A stretch of 52,905 nucleotides of DNA. Source: JAAYBY01 sp964654125. Its GTDB lineage: Bacteria; Bacillota; Clostridia; Saccharofermentanales; UBA5734. Positions 41,635 through 50,639 of the stretch are shown one piece after another. The translations under genes were made by a program, and so were the position numbers. The first letter of the stretch is position 1. The number at the start of each line of letters is the position of its first letter. The stretch lies in contig CAZZGG010000009.1 of the NCBI GenBank assembly GCA_964654125.1, positions 1 through 52,905 of the forward strand, in the 5' to 3' direction. The notes under the pieces were generated by a model. The model saw nothing but the letters and a program-made list of their open reading frames with translations, searched no databases and was not told where the DNA came from.

Positions 41635-42423
41635 CTATTTTTTGCGCTGCTCAGGCTGTTTGCCAAGGACATAAAAATCTCGGCAGGCTTGCTGATCACC
41701 AGTTAATTCCCGGCCAGGATAGCAGGCCAGCAGACTAAGGCCGGCAGTTGCCAGGGCCGCCTTGATATCAGAGCCGGCATAATAGCGCTCACTAATGCTT
41801 TCTGTATATTTTTGATAAGTGCCGGGTTCTGTCTGGATAAAAAGAGTCAACTCAGCCCGGCTGAGCTGGCGTCCGGGCCAGAAGCTGTTTTGCCAAACCA
41901 GGCTGTAATCGTCCTCTTCAAAAAAGAAGAGCTTGTTACCTAAGGTTTTTGCCATATAGTCCAGGCGCAGCAGGTCAAAGATCATGACACCACCGGGGTT
42001 GAGGTAATTAGCACAAGTTTTCAGCATCCGCCAAAGGTCTGTTTTCCGGGTCAGATGATTGACTGTATCCAGCAAGCTGACAATCAGGTCAACTGTGCCA
42101 AAAAGCTCAAAACGGCTGATATCTTGCTGCAGGAAAAGGCAGTCTTGGACCTGGCTGCCGGCCTGGGCTTGCTTTTGCCTGGCGGCGTCCAGCATGGCCA
42201 AAGACAGATCCACCCCGATCGGGTCATAGCCGCGCCGGGCCATTTCCAGGCAAAAATTGCCTGTGCCGCAGCCCAGATCAAGCAAGATGGGGCGGCCGTC
42301 ACGGCCATCTCCCGGACCCGGCCTGCTGCTGTGGCGCTTTTCGAGCCCGATCACAAAATCAGCCCAGGCAGGTGTATTAATGTTTTGGATTCGATCATAA
42401 ATGGCTGCCAGATGCGTATACAC
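41635..42423 (-). CDS. class I SAM-dependent methyltransferase
   Basis: A 262-residue soluble methyltransferase with the SAM-binding motif ILLDLGCGTGNFCLEMARRG (about residues 46-65), the acidic post-I motif GVDLSLAML, and later motifs such as DLIVSLLDTVNHL. The substrate cannot be deduced. The start is GTG at 42423, preceded by a weak AGGTTAT site, 12 bases after the stop of the S41 protease gene, so it may be cotranscribed with the cell-wall cluster. It ends at the S10 promoter. Confidence 0.85.
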   Translation of the reverse strand: MYTHLAAIYDRIQNINTPAWADFVIGLEKRHSSRPGPGDGRDGRPILLDLGCGTGNFCLEMARRGYDPIGVDLSLAMLDAARQKQAQAGSQVQDCLFLQQDISRFELFGTVDLIVSLLDTVNHLTRKTDLWRMLKTCANYLNPGGVMIFDLLRLDYMAKTLGNKLFFFEEDDYSLVWQNSFWPGRQLSRAELTLFIQTEPGTYQKYTESISERYYAGSDIKAALATAGLSLLACYPGRELTGDQQACRDFYVLGKQPEQRKK

Positions 42424-42435
42424 TAAAATAACCTG

Positions 42436-43749
42436 TTATTCCAGTCGCTCAAGCGCATTCAGGGCGGCAAAAAGCTGTTTGTCCTGCTCCAGGGTCAACT
42501 TACTTAAAGAAATACCCCAAACCTCTTCCGGCAGGCGGACAATCTCATCCGGCTCAAGCCCGATACCTTCGATACTTTCACCACCAGGCAGATAGTAGAG
42601 AAAATTTGTCAGATTAATGGCTGAACCATCTTCCAGCTTAATCGTGATCGTACCGGAGCCTTTACCGAAGGTTTGCTCCCCGATCAAGACAGCTTTATCG
42701 TAATCCCGCAGGCAGCCGGCAAAAAGCTCTGAGGCACTAGCAGTGATACCATTGACTATAATCGCATAACGCATGCTGTCCGGCACAAATGATTTGGCAT
42801 CAGAACGCCATTCCGACTCAAAGTACTGGCCATCTTCACGGCCTTTCAAACTGGCCAGGGTAGCGGTGGGCAAAAGGTAATCCAGCATAGCTATCACTTC
42901 AGAAGCCATGCCACCTGTATTGTTGCGTAAATCAATCACCAAGTGTTTGGCACCGGCTTTTTGCAATTCCTGGACCGCAGCAAAAAAGTTTTGTGAGACA
43001 TTGTGAGAAAATTCGCGCACCATAATATAGCCTACAGTTTTAGTCAAGGGGCGGTAAGCCACACTGGCTGAGCTTATTTTTTGCCGAACCGCTTCAACTG
43101 TCACTGTTTCCCCAGTCATGGGCCGGTAAAAGGTCAGTTCAACACTGGTGCCCTCCTCGCCGCGCACCAGAGCCGCCACAGCAGAAGTGTCGCGAAATTC
43201 TGTCACATCAGTTTCGCCAACAGCCATGAAAAGATCACCAACCTTGATCCCGGCTGTTTCAGCCGGGCTTTTGTCCAGCACTTCCGTTATTTCAACCAGG
43301 CCGTCTTTATTAAGGCCGACGATAGCGCCAATACCACTGTAGTCGCCGCTCATGGATTCTTCCAGCTGCTCGTTTTGCTCAGCTGTCAAATACATGGTGT
43401 AGGGACTGTCCAGCTCATTGACCAGGCCACTGGTCATAGCCTGCAAGAGCTCGGCATCGCTTAATTCTGTGTAATAACTGCTCTTGATATTGTTAAAGAC
43501 AGTCTCTAGCTTGAGCAGAGCTTTCTCAGTAGCTGGATCTGCGTCCAGATTAAAGGAGAGCTGGTCCTGGTTAGGCTCGGTCTGGGCCGGATAGCCAGCC
43601 TGGCGCAGGACAAAAAGACCTGCTCCGACTGTCAAAGAAAAGGTCAGGATCATGGTCAGTGAAACGGCCAGCACATAGCCCCAGAATACTTTTTTAGATC
43701 TAGCTGGCAAGGCGGGCCTGGTCTGCTCATTACTATTTATTGTATTCAT
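42436..43749 (-). CDS. S41 family carboxy-terminal processing protease (CtpA-like)
   Basis: A membrane-anchored serine protease of 437 residues. It has one N-terminal membrane segment (about 22-48), a PDZ domain (about 135-215) with EVLDKSPAETAGIKVGD, and an S41 catalytic domain. The likely nucleophile is Ser340 in TASASELFAG and the general base is Lys363 in TFGKGSG. It acts outside the membrane, and related enzymes degrade cell-wall hydrolases or secreted factors. It follows the M23 hydrolase gene after 25 bases, with a weak CAGGTAG site. Confidence 0.92.
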   Translation of the reverse strand: MNTINSNEQTRPALPARSKKVFWGYVLAVSLTMILTFSLTVGAGLFVLRQAGYPAQTEPNQDQLSFNLDADPATEKALLKLETVFNNIKSSYYTELSDAELLQAMTSGLVNELDSPYTMYLTAEQNEQLEESMSGDYSGIGAIVGLNKDGLVEITEVLDKSPAETAGIKVGDLFMAVGETDVTEFRDTSAVAALVRGEEGTSVELTFYRPMTGETVTVEAVRQKISSASVAYRPLTKTVGYIMVREFSHNVSQNFFAAVQELQKAGAKHLVIDLRNNTGGMASEVIAMLDYLLPTATLASLKGREDGQYFESEWRSDAKSFVPDSMRYAIIVNGITASASELFAGCLRDYDKAVLIGEQTFGKGSGTITIKLEDGSAINLTNFLYYLPGGESIEGIGLEPDEIVRLPEEVWGISLSKLTLEQDKQLFAALNALERLE

Positions 43750-43774
43750 GAATTATCTACCTGTTCTTTTCTCA

Positions 43775-45109
43775 TCAGCGTATATAAGGCAGAGGGTTAA
43801 CCGGATTGCCGTTAACACGCACTTCAAAATGCAGATGCGGGCCAGTTGCAGTTCCCGTTGCTCCACAAAGACCGATCCTCTCCCCGGCAGACACTTTCTG
43901 CCCGACACTGACCAGGGTCTTTTGCAAGTGGGCGTAAAGGGTGGAAATACCACCACCATGGTCTATTACTACATAGTTACCATAACCGCTGCCACCGGTA
44001 TTCCTGCCCTGGTATGGCTTAACAACAGAAATCACAACCCCACTGGCTGCGGCAACAATAGGACTGCCATATGCACCGCCCAGGTCAACGCCGGTATGTT
44101 GACGGTAGACATGGTAGATCGGATGCAGTCTTCTGCCAAAGGCAGAGTAGACGCCGTAGTCGCCCGGATAGGGCCAGACCCAGCCGCGGCTGTTGCCGGA
44201 TTGTCCGGTTGAGCCTGACTGGTTTGGTTTGGGTGTGGGCGTGGCCTTGGCAGCCGCTGCTTTGGCTGCGGCAGTCGCTTTGGCTGCAGCTGTAGCCTGG
44301 GCAGCCCGGGCAGCGGCAGTTGCAGCCTGTTCAGCAGCTAGCTGTTTTTGCAAGGCGTCGATTTGTTTGCCCAGCTGGTCAGATTCTGCTAAAAGTGCTT
44401 CTTCAGCCCGTTCCTGGCTGGTCAGCATATTTTCAATTTTGCTCAGGTCTGCTGCTGTCGCTTCTGTATCAGCTTTCAAACGGGCCAGATCATTTTCCAG
44501 TTCCTCAACAATCAAGCTCATCTCAATCGAGTATTGCTCGGCCAGTTCCTCTTTTAAGGCGGCATGGTCCTGGGCTACAGCCAGTTCTTCCAACATTTGT
44601 TCATCAGCATCTGCCACAATGCTCATGAATTGCAAGGTGGTGAAAAAGCCCTGCAGACTGTCTGATTCAAGGAAAACTTGGAAAATTGACTTCTGGCGAT
44701 GTTCAAACATCACCTTGACCCGCTCTGCATATTGCTCCTTTTTTGCTGCCAGGTTTTCCTGGGCTGCAATATGATCCGCAATCGCCTCTTCCATCTCGGC
44801 CAGGGCTGCAGCCAGCTGCTCAAGCTTTTCTTCATATAGTTCTTTTTGCTCTGAGCTGCGCTGGTTCAACCAGGCCAGGTCGGCACTCAAGCTGCCTGCC
44901 TGACCCTTAAGGTTGCTGATTTCATTTTGGATACCGCTTCTTTTAGCAGCCAGTCTAGCCTGTTCCTCGCGAGCAGCTTGTAAGGCCTGGCTGGTGCTGG
45001 CAGCCTGGACCGGCTGGTTTTGGGGCAAAAATAAAACAAGCAGAGTAAAAGTCAATATGAAAGCCAAGATCCGGCTGGTGATTTTTCTGCTGTTTTTCGT
45101 GCTTAGCAT
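43775..45109 (-). CDS. coiled-coil M23 peptidoglycan hydrolase (EnvC/PcsB-like)
   Basis: A secreted protein of 444 residues. It has a signal segment (about 10-37, ending VQAAS), two long coiled-coil stretches (about 40-130 and 170-262), and an Ala-rich low-complexity linker with a TPTPKP tail (about 258-300). A C-terminal M23 metallopeptidase domain follows with His338 and Asp342 in HTGVDLGG and His425/His427 in PHLHFE. This layout matches hydrolases switched on by FtsEX. The ATG at 45109 follows AGGAGAC, which lies at the end of ftsX; the longer in-frame start at 45172 runs inside ftsX. Confidence 0.93.
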   Translation of the reverse strand: MLSTKNSRKITSRILAFILTFTLLVLFLPQNQPVQAASTSQALQAAREEQARLAAKRSGIQNEISNLKGQAGSLSADLAWLNQRSSEQKELYEEKLEQLAAALAEMEEAIADHIAAQENLAAKKEQYAERVKVMFEHRQKSIFQVFLESDSLQGFFTTLQFMSIVADADEQMLEELAVAQDHAALKEELAEQYSIEMSLIVEELENDLARLKADTEATAADLSKIENMLTSQERAEEALLAESDQLGKQIDALQKQLAAEQAATAAARAAQATAAAKATAAAKAAAAKATPTPKPNQSGSTGQSGNSRGWVWPYPGDYGVYSAFGRRLHPIYHVYRQHTGVDLGGAYGSPIVAAASGVVISVVKPYQGRNTGGSGYGNYVVIDHGGGISTLYAHLQKTLVSVGQKVSAGERIGLCGATGTATGPHLHFEVRVNGNPVNPLPYIR

Positions 45110-45119
45110 AACTGTCTCC

Positions 45120-46010
45120 TTAAACTGAGATGTGGCGCCTGACCGAAAGGGCACTCCCGACAGCACCAACACCTATGCCGATTAAAAGGTTCATCAGCAA
45201 GATTTTTCCAGTGACCAGAGCCGGCTCAAGCATGGTTAGAAAGTCATCTGACCGGCCCGGATCCATCAGGGCGGCAAAGACCCTGTCATAGCCAAAACTG
45301 GCCAGGCCCCAGGCCAAGAGAGCTCCAGCCAAACCGACCAGGCCACCTTCAATGATAAAAGGCACCCGGATATACCAGTTGGTAGCACCGACGTACTTCA
45401 TGATACTGATCTCTGCACCGCGCGAAAAAACCGCGATGCGCACCATATTGGAGATGATAAACAAGGCAATCAGAATCAGAACAACAAATACAGCCAGGGT
45501 CGCATAATTAACAAAAACTATCGCCTTGGTTAAAAACTGCATCACTGACTGCTCCAAAGAGACCTTGCGCACACCTGGCTGGGCCAGCACTCTGGTCTGG
45601 AAGCCTTCTCCTTCGGCCGGATCAGTCAGGCGGACAGCGAATGTATAGGGGATGTTCTCCACGGGAAAATCAGCAAACAAAGAATCATTTTCCATACTTT
45701 CTTTAAAGCTGTCAAAGTTTTCCTGCGGGGTGTACATTGTATATTCGAGCACTGTTTCATCCACAGCCAGATTTTCCTCCAGTTGCAGCAACTGTTCAGG
45801 CTGCACATCAAGGTTCATGGTGATTTCAATCGGCGGCTGCTGGCCAGCCTGGGCCATGATACTGCGCGCATTAAGAGAAAACAAAATAAAAGTGCTGAGC
45901 AGGACCAGCATCAAAGCTATGGTGCTGATTGAGACAATAGTGACGAAGGGATGGCGGACGATATTGCGCAGCCCTTCTTTTAAGCTGTGGCGCAGCATCG
46001 GTGTTTTCAT
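45120..46010 (-). CDS. ftsX: cell division protein FtsX
   Basis: Membrane subunit of the FtsEX complex, 296 residues. It has the typical N-terminal SLKEGLRNIVRHPFVTIVSI, a first membrane segment, an extracellular domain (about 50-160) that binds hydrolases, and three C-terminal membrane segments. The ATG overlaps the ftsE stop by four bases with AGGAGAC inside ftsE. The M23 hydrolase follows directly, so the target is probably encoded next door. Confidence 0.94.
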   Translation of the reverse strand: MKTPMLRHSLKEGLRNIVRHPFVTIVSISTIALMLVLLSTFILFSLNARSIMAQAGQQPPIEITMNLDVQPEQLLQLEENLAVDETVLEYTMYTPQENFDSFKESMENDSLFADFPVENIPYTFAVRLTDPAEGEGFQTRVLAQPGVRKVSLEQSVMQFLTKAIVFVNYATLAVFVVLILIALFIISNMVRIAVFSRGAEISIMKYVGATNWYIRVPFIIEGGLVGLAGALLAWGLASFGYDRVFAALMDPGRSDDFLTMLEPALVTGKILLMNLLIGIGVGAVGSALSVRRHISV

Positions 46011-46762
46011 ACTTTTGCTGTCTCCTGACTTAGCTGATCGGAGGGTCTGATTTCACAAGCAGACGCCTCACTTTGCGGGCAATCCTGGGCATACAGGCCC
46101 GTGTGCTCGTCCCGCACCAGATAACCGGCATCTATTTCAATGACGCGCTTTCTCATCCGGTCAACCAGCTCCCTGTCATGAGTGCAAATAATCACTGTCG
46201 TGCCCGCATTATTGATTTCTTCCAGCAGAACCATCAAGGATTCACTGCTGCCCGGATCTAGATTGCCAGTTGGCTCATCAGCCAGGATCAGCATGGGATT
46301 GTTGACCAGAGCCCGGGCGATGGCAACCCTTTGCTGCTCCCCGCCAGAGAGCTGATCCGGTCTGACATCTGCCTTGTCCCGCAAGCCGACAGTGCTGAGC
46401 ACAATCGGCACGCGCCGCTTGATCGAACGGCGCGACGCCCCGGTTATCTCCATGGCAAAAGCAACATTCTCGTAAACTGTCTTAGTGTAAATCAGGCGGA
46501 AATCCTGGAAAACCATACCGATGTTGCGCCGCAGGTAGGGCACATAGTTCGAGGAGATACGGGACACATCACAGTAATCAAGGATAACCTTGCCGCTGGA
46601 AGGCCGTTCTTCACAAGTTAAGAGTTTAATCAAAGTGGATTTGCCGGCTCCACTGCGGCCGATGATAAAGACAAATTCTTTGTCTTCAATAGTAAAGCTG
46701 ACATCCTTCAAGGCATCAGTACCTGTGGAGTATGTCTTGGATACACTACGGAATTCTATCAA
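46007..46762 (-). CDS. ftsE: cell division ATP-binding protein FtsE
   Basis: ABC ATPase of FtsEX, 251 residues. It has Walker A GRSGAGKST (35-43), the Q-loop VFQDFRLI, LSGGEQQR and Walker B ILADEPTGNLDP. It is about 20 residues longer than usual at the C-terminus. The start is TTG at 46762, preceded by GGGGGC. ATP hydrolysis would drive FtsX to activate peptidoglycan cleavage at the septum. Confidence 0.94.
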   Translation of the reverse strand: MIEFRSVSKTYSTGTDALKDVSFTIEDKEFVFIIGRSGAGKSTLIKLLTCEERPSSGKVILDYCDVSRISSNYVPYLRRNIGMVFQDFRLIYTKTVYENVAFAMEITGASRRSIKRRVPIVLSTVGLRDKADVRPDQLSGGEQQRVAIARALVNNPMLILADEPTGNLDPGSSESLMVLLEEINNAGTTVIICTHDRELVDRMRKRVIEIDAGYLVRDEHTGLYAQDCPQSEASACEIRPSDQLSQETAKV

Positions 46763-46787
46763 GTTTTGCCCCCGTTATTTCCAGATC

Positions 46788-47897
46788 CTAATTATGCCAC
46801 CATTTACCACTAGTGGAACTGGCAGTCGTCTTCTCCTGTTTTTCCAGATACTTGCGTACCATGGAAGCCAGTTTGAACAAGACTGCATCATCAAAGCTGC
46901 GTAAATCAAGACCGGTTATTTTAAGAACCTTGTCCAGGCGATAAACCAATGTATTGCGATGGACAAACAGCTGGCGTGATGTTTCACTGCCATTAAGGTT
47001 ATTTTCGAAAAACTTCTGAATCGTTAAAAGAGTTTCACCGTCCAGGGCCTCATAGGCACCTTTAGGGAATACTTCATCAAGGAACATGTGACACAGGGTC
47101 GGCGGCAGCTGGTAGATCAGCCGGCCCAGACCCAGCTGGTCATAGCGCATCACATATGAGTCACTTTCAAAGATGGAACCGACGGTCAGGGCCAGGGAAG
47201 CTTCGCGGTAGGATTTAGCTGTATCTTTTAGTGTTTCAGCCGGCATGCCGATACCTATGTGCACCTTAGCCATTGATTCTGCGTTGAGAGTGTCCAGGAT
47301 CTGCACTGCCATTTCATCAATCAGTTCAGGATTTTCCGATGGATACTCAGTCAGCATGACAATAGTTTCCTCATCCATGGGCAAAATATTATTATTGCGC
47401 AAGTCTGGAAACATGCTCTGCAGGATTTCCACACAATCGATTTCCTCTGCCTGCTCAAAACGGATCAAAAATGCGATCCGCGGCAGGGTATAAGGTATTT
47501 TAAACTCACGGGCTTTCAAAGGCACATCGCCGGGCAGCTCGTTTTCCAGCAGAACATTTTTGAGAAATGTCTCTCTTTCGGCATCTGAGTTGCGTTCTTT
47601 TAAAGCGGCAGCAATCCAGCGGCAGAGCAGATCAAGATAATTGCGCGCCACCTGGTCAGCTCCATCTACAAAACAGACAACAGTAAGGCGGTCATTGACC
47701 TGCAATTTCTGATAGGAGCGGCCATGCACCACAGCTGATTCATCTTCAGAAAAAATCACATTTCTGGCAGCAGGATCTTCTGTGCCTTCCAGCCCTTCAT
47801 CAGTACAGGCGACAATTATCCCATCAGGATCCAAGATCCCAGCCGTTTTATCTAGAAAACCAGCTGCTTCTTCTATACATCTTTTTAATTCGTCCAT
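46788..47897 (-). CDS. PucR/CdaR-type transcriptional regulator
   Basis: A 369-residue regulator with a GGDEF-like middle region and the C-terminal PucR helix-turn-helix: FFENNLNGSETSRQLFVHRN followed by TLVYRLDKVLKITGLDLR (about residues 295-332). The N-terminal domain resembles sugar-acid-sensing parts only loosely. ATG at 47897 follows AAGGTG. Its 3' end lies 25 bases before ftsE, so it may lead the same transcript. The ligand and targets are unknown. Confidence 0.85.
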   Translation of the reverse strand: MDELKRCIEEAAGFLDKTAGILDPDGIIVACTDEGLEGTEDPAARNVIFSEDESAVVHGRSYQKLQVNDRLTVVCFVDGADQVARNYLDLLCRWIAAALKERNSDAERETFLKNVLLENELPGDVPLKAREFKIPYTLPRIAFLIRFEQAEEIDCVEILQSMFPDLRNNNILPMDEETIVMLTEYPSENPELIDEMAVQILDTLNAESMAKVHIGIGMPAETLKDTAKSYREASLALTVGSIFESDSYVMRYDQLGLGRLIYQLPPTLCHMFLDEVFPKGAYEALDGETLLTIQKFFENNLNGSETSRQLFVHRNTLVYRLDKVLKITGLDLRSFDDAVLFKLASMVRKYLEKQEKTTASSTSGKWWHN

Positions 47898-47954
47898 CAA
47901 CTACACCTTCCTAATGCACCGCTTTTAGGCGAAAAGCCAGATTCACTTTATCCT

Positions 47955-47983
47955 ATCTTATCCTCTTTAAAAAAATGTTTCAA
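47955..47983 (-). promoter_or_regulatory. promoter for the PucR-type regulator (and possibly ftsEX)
   Basis: Minus-strand TTGAAA (47978-47983) and TAAGAT (47955-47960) are 17 bases apart, about 58 bases before the start. Confidence 0.6.
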
Positions 47984-48015
47984 GAAGTTAATTCGGGGCC
48001 TCTTGTTTTTAACAG

Positions 48016-48059
48016 GAAAAAAGAACATCTGGCCAGTGCGACTACACGTAACCAGATGT
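48016..48059 (-). terminator. terminator after the ABC ATPase gene
   Basis: Minus-strand stem ACATCTGG (48052-48059) with CCAGATGT (48025-48032), closing a 19-base loop that holds a further short GTG/CAC pairing, followed by a T-rich tail (48016-48022). Confidence 0.75.
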
Positions 48060-48086
48060 CCGGCATGTTTTAGTTTTAGAGCAAAA

Positions 48087-49202
48087 TCAGCTCATGATAA
48101 CAAGCTCTGTCTCCTTGTCGAAGAGATGGACACGGTTGCCATCAACTGCCAGGGTCACATCGTCGCCAACCTTGGAGTGACTGACGGTCGGGTCAACCCG
48201 GGAAATCATGTTATTGCTTCCGGCTACTGTGATATACAAATAGGTCTCAGCACCGAGCATCTCAACAACATCAACATGTGCCCTGATCTGGGTATTGGGA
48301 TGCTGCTCGACGAAACGGATATCATCATTGATAGCTTCCGGCCTGATACCAAGGATGATTTCCTTGCCATCATAAGCCTTGACTTCATCAGTGGAATATT
48401 TCTCCGGCAAGGTCAGCACTACATCACCGAAACTGACTTTGACAGCGTTACCGTCAACAGACAGGTCGGCGTTGATGAAGTTCATGGGCGGCATGCCGAT
48501 GAAGCCGGCGACGAATGTGTTTTGCGGATGCAGGTACAGGTTGCTCGGATCATCAATCTGCTGGATGAAACCATCTTTCATGACAACGATACGGGTACCC
48601 ATGGTCATGGCTTCTGTCTGGTCGTGAGTGACATAGACGATGGTTGTCTGCAGACGCTGGTGCAGCTTGGTGATCTCAACCCTCATCTGAACACGCAGCT
48701 TGGCGTCGAGGTTGGAAAGCGGCTCATCCATCAGGAAGACCTTCGGGTCACGCACGATAGCACGGCCCAGGGCAACACGCTGGCGCTGACCACCAGACAG
48801 AGCTTTGGGCTTACGGTCAAGCAGATGCTCAATTTCCAGGATCTTGGCAGCTTCTGTGACGCGACGTTTGATTTCCGGCTTGGGAACTTTGCGCAGCTTG
48901 AGACCAAAGGCCATGTTGTCATAGACGGTCATGTGGGGATACAAGGCATAGTTTTGGAAAACCATGGCAATGTCCCTGTCTTTTGGCTGTACGTCGTTGA
49001 CCAGCTTATCATCAATATAGATCTCGCCCTCGGTGATTTCCTCGAGGCCGGCAATCATCCGCAATGTCGTGGATTTTCCACAACCAGAAGGGCCGACAAG
49101 GATGATAAACTCCTTATCTTCGATATCGATACTGAAGTCGCTGACAGCGACAACGCCACCTTCATATCTTTTGTATACGTTTTTCAGTCCTACTCCTGCC
49201 AT
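48087..49202 (-). CDS. multiple-sugar ABC transporter ATP-binding protein (MsmK/UgpC type)
   Basis: A 371-residue ATPase of the carbohydrate uptake-1 family. It has Walker A GPSGCGKST (37-45), the Q-loop VFQNYALYPHMTVYDN, LSGGQRQRVALGRA, Walker B VFLMDEPLSNLDAKLR and a C-terminal regulatory OB domain (about 240-371). Such proteins often serve several sugar permeases, which fits its standing alone without permease genes. The ATG at 49202 follows GTGGAGG. It has its own terminator. Confidence 0.93.
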   Translation of the reverse strand: MAGVGLKNVYKRYEGGVVAVSDFSIDIEDKEFIILVGPSGCGKSTTLRMIAGLEEITEGEIYIDDKLVNDVQPKDRDIAMVFQNYALYPHMTVYDNMAFGLKLRKVPKPEIKRRVTEAAKILEIEHLLDRKPKALSGGQRQRVALGRAIVRDPKVFLMDEPLSNLDAKLRVQMRVEITKLHQRLQTTIVYVTHDQTEAMTMGTRIVVMKDGFIQQIDDPSNLYLHPQNTFVAGFIGMPPMNFINADLSVDGNAVKVSFGDVVLTLPEKYSTDEVKAYDGKEIILGIRPEAINDDIRFVEQHPNTQIRAHVDVVEMLGAETYLYITVAGSNNMISRVDPTVSHSKVGDDVTLAVDGNRVHLFDKETELVIMS

Positions 49203-49362
49203 AGTTTTACCTCCACTTTGCAAACAGGCGTGCTTTGTGCGGGAAACCCGCATATCAACTATACCACTTGGCAACTGCTAAAACCACAGGCATAACTGAC
49301 AAATGTTTTTCCCAAATTTTGGCTATACGGTAGCAGGGGGTCTGACACAAACACTAGATTGA

Positions 49363-49381
49363 ATGCATATATCTTATGCAT
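49363..49381. promoter_or_regulatory. palindromic operator candidate
   Basis: Perfect 7-bp inverted repeat ATGCATA and TATGCAT around TATCT, about 190 bases before argC and 160 from the divergent ABC ATPase. The cognate regulator is unknown. Confidence 0.4.
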
Positions 49382-49508
49382 AACGCACGAAACAAGACTG
49401 GTTTTAAGTGACTAAGCTGGCTGCTGTCAGATTTATCAGCTTCAACCCATTCCCAGATCAACTTTTCTTTGCAGCTTATTTTTTTAGAAATCATGCGCAA
49501 GGAAAGAC

Positions 49509-49541
49509 TTGCAATCTTATTATTATTCATTATAATGAATA
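49509..49541 (+). promoter_or_regulatory. argC promoter with overlapping palindrome
   Basis: TTGCAA (49509-49514) and TATAAT (49531-49536) are 16 bases apart. The -10 box is the centre of a perfect 18-base palindrome, TATTCATTATAATGAATA (49524-49541), containing ATTCA and TGAAT, the half-sites of ArgR boxes. Repression by an ArgR-type protein is plausible. Confidence 0.6.
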
Positions 49542-49567
49542 TTTATAACATGCATGAGGTGATTTTT

Positions 49568-50623
49568 ATGAGTAGACAGATAAGATTGGGTATTGTCGGA
49601 GCCACAGGTTACGTCGGCCTGGAGCTGGTCAGATTGCTGGCAGGGCGCCAGGACATCCGTCTGACCAGACTTGTTTCACGTAGTTTTGCCGGGCAATTAT
49701 TCTCTGATGTCTATCCGGCTTTTAAAAATGTGCTTGATCTGCCGCTGACAACACTTGAGCCAGAAGAACTGGCCGCTGACTGTGACCTGGTCATTACAGC
49801 CCTGCCCCATGGCATAGCCAGCCAGCTGGTGCCCCAGCTGCTAGACCTGGGCCTGCGCGTGCTGGACCACAGCGGCGATTTCCGTTACAAGAACCAGGCT
49901 GTCTACGAAGGGGCCTATAAATTGCAGCATCCCAGGCCAGACCTGCTGGCCGAAGCAGTCTATGGCCTGCCTGAAATATACCGCGAGCAGATCAAATCAG
50001 CCCGTCTGGTAGCCAACCCCGGTTGTTACCCGACTTGCTCGCTCCTAGCCCTGAAGCCTCTGTTGGCTGAAAACCTGATCAAGCCAGCCGGCTTGATTAT
50101 TGATGCCGTCTCAGGTGTGAGCGGAGCCGGCCGCAAGGCAGACATCAGTTACACCTTTACAGAAACAGCAGAAGGTTTTCGGGCTTATGGTGTGCTGGGC
50201 CATCGTCACACCAGCGAAATAGAGCAGGAATGCGCTGCTTTGGCTGGACTGGACCAGCCCTTACCGATCAGTTTCACCCCCCACCTGGCCCCGCTGAAAA
50301 GAGGTATGCTGGCCACTATTTATGCAGATGCCAACCCGGGTATTACTACTGAGCTGCTTGGCGCTGCTTACAAGAAGCATTACGCACATGAATATTTCAT
50401 CCGCTTGCTGCCGTCAGGCAGCTTACCTGACACGCGTTTTGTGGCTGGCAGCAATTTTGCTGATATTTCTGTCCATTACGAAGCTAGGACCGGCAAGGTC
50501 AAGCTGCTCTGTGCGATTGACAATCTGGGCAAGGGAGCTGCCGCTCAGGCTATCCAGTCGCTCAACCTGATGGCTGGCCTGCCAGAGAACGAAGGGCTAT
50601 GTCTGCCCGGACTTACTTTATAA
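49568..50623 (+). CDS. argC: N-acetyl-gamma-glutamyl-phosphate reductase
   Basis: Third step of arginine synthesis: NADPH reduction of acetylglutamyl phosphate to the semialdehyde. The 351-residue protein has the Rossmann start GIVGATGYVGLELVRLL and the catalytic Cys153 in NPGCYPTCSLL. The ATG at 49568 follows GAGGTGA; an in-frame codon at 49469 falls upstream of the promoter. It is first in an argC-argB-argD operon with spacings of 16 and 25 bases. Confidence 0.95.
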   Translation: MSRQIRLGIVGATGYVGLELVRLLAGRQDIRLTRLVSRSFAGQLFSDVYPAFKNVLDLPLTTLEPEELAADCDLVITALPHGIASQLVPQLLDLGLRVLDHSGDFRYKNQAVYEGAYKLQHPRPDLLAEAVYGLPEIYREQIKSARLVANPGCYPTCSLLALKPLLAENLIKPAGLIIDAVSGVSGAGRKADISYTFTETAEGFRAYGVLGHRHTSEIEQECAALAGLDQPLPISFTPHLAPLKRGMLATIYADANPGITTELLGAAYKKHYAHEYFIRLLPSGSLPDTRFVAGSNFADISVHYEARTGKVKLLCAIDNLGKGAAAQAIQSLNLMAGLPENEGLCLPGLTL

Positions 50624-50639
50624 TGTAAAGGTGACTAGT

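Larger units (their letters stand above)
49203..49567. other. 365-base divergent regulatory region (ABC ATPase / argC)
   Basis: It holds a hairpin TGCGGG-AAA-CCCGCA (49238-49252) in the ABC ATPase leader, a 19-base palindrome at 49363-49381, and the argC promoter with an 18-base palindrome. No gene or known riboswitch is apparent. Confidence 0.55.

Noticed and set aside
44240..44320. GC-rich near-repeats suggesting a tandem repeat array
   Set aside because: They are the codons of the low-complexity Ala-rich linker in the M23 hydrolase, without a regular repeat unit.
43748..44774. Open frames opposite the M23 hydrolase, one with an Ala- and Ser-rich protein
   Set aside because: They arise from the Ala-rich linker and coiled coil of the real gene on the other strand.
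48003..49295. A 430-codon open frame on the plus strand opposite the sugar ABC ATPase gene
   Set aside because: It is the mirror of a strongly biased, clearly conserved gene, with no ribosome binding site and no recognisable motif. Long antisense frames are common opposite such genes.
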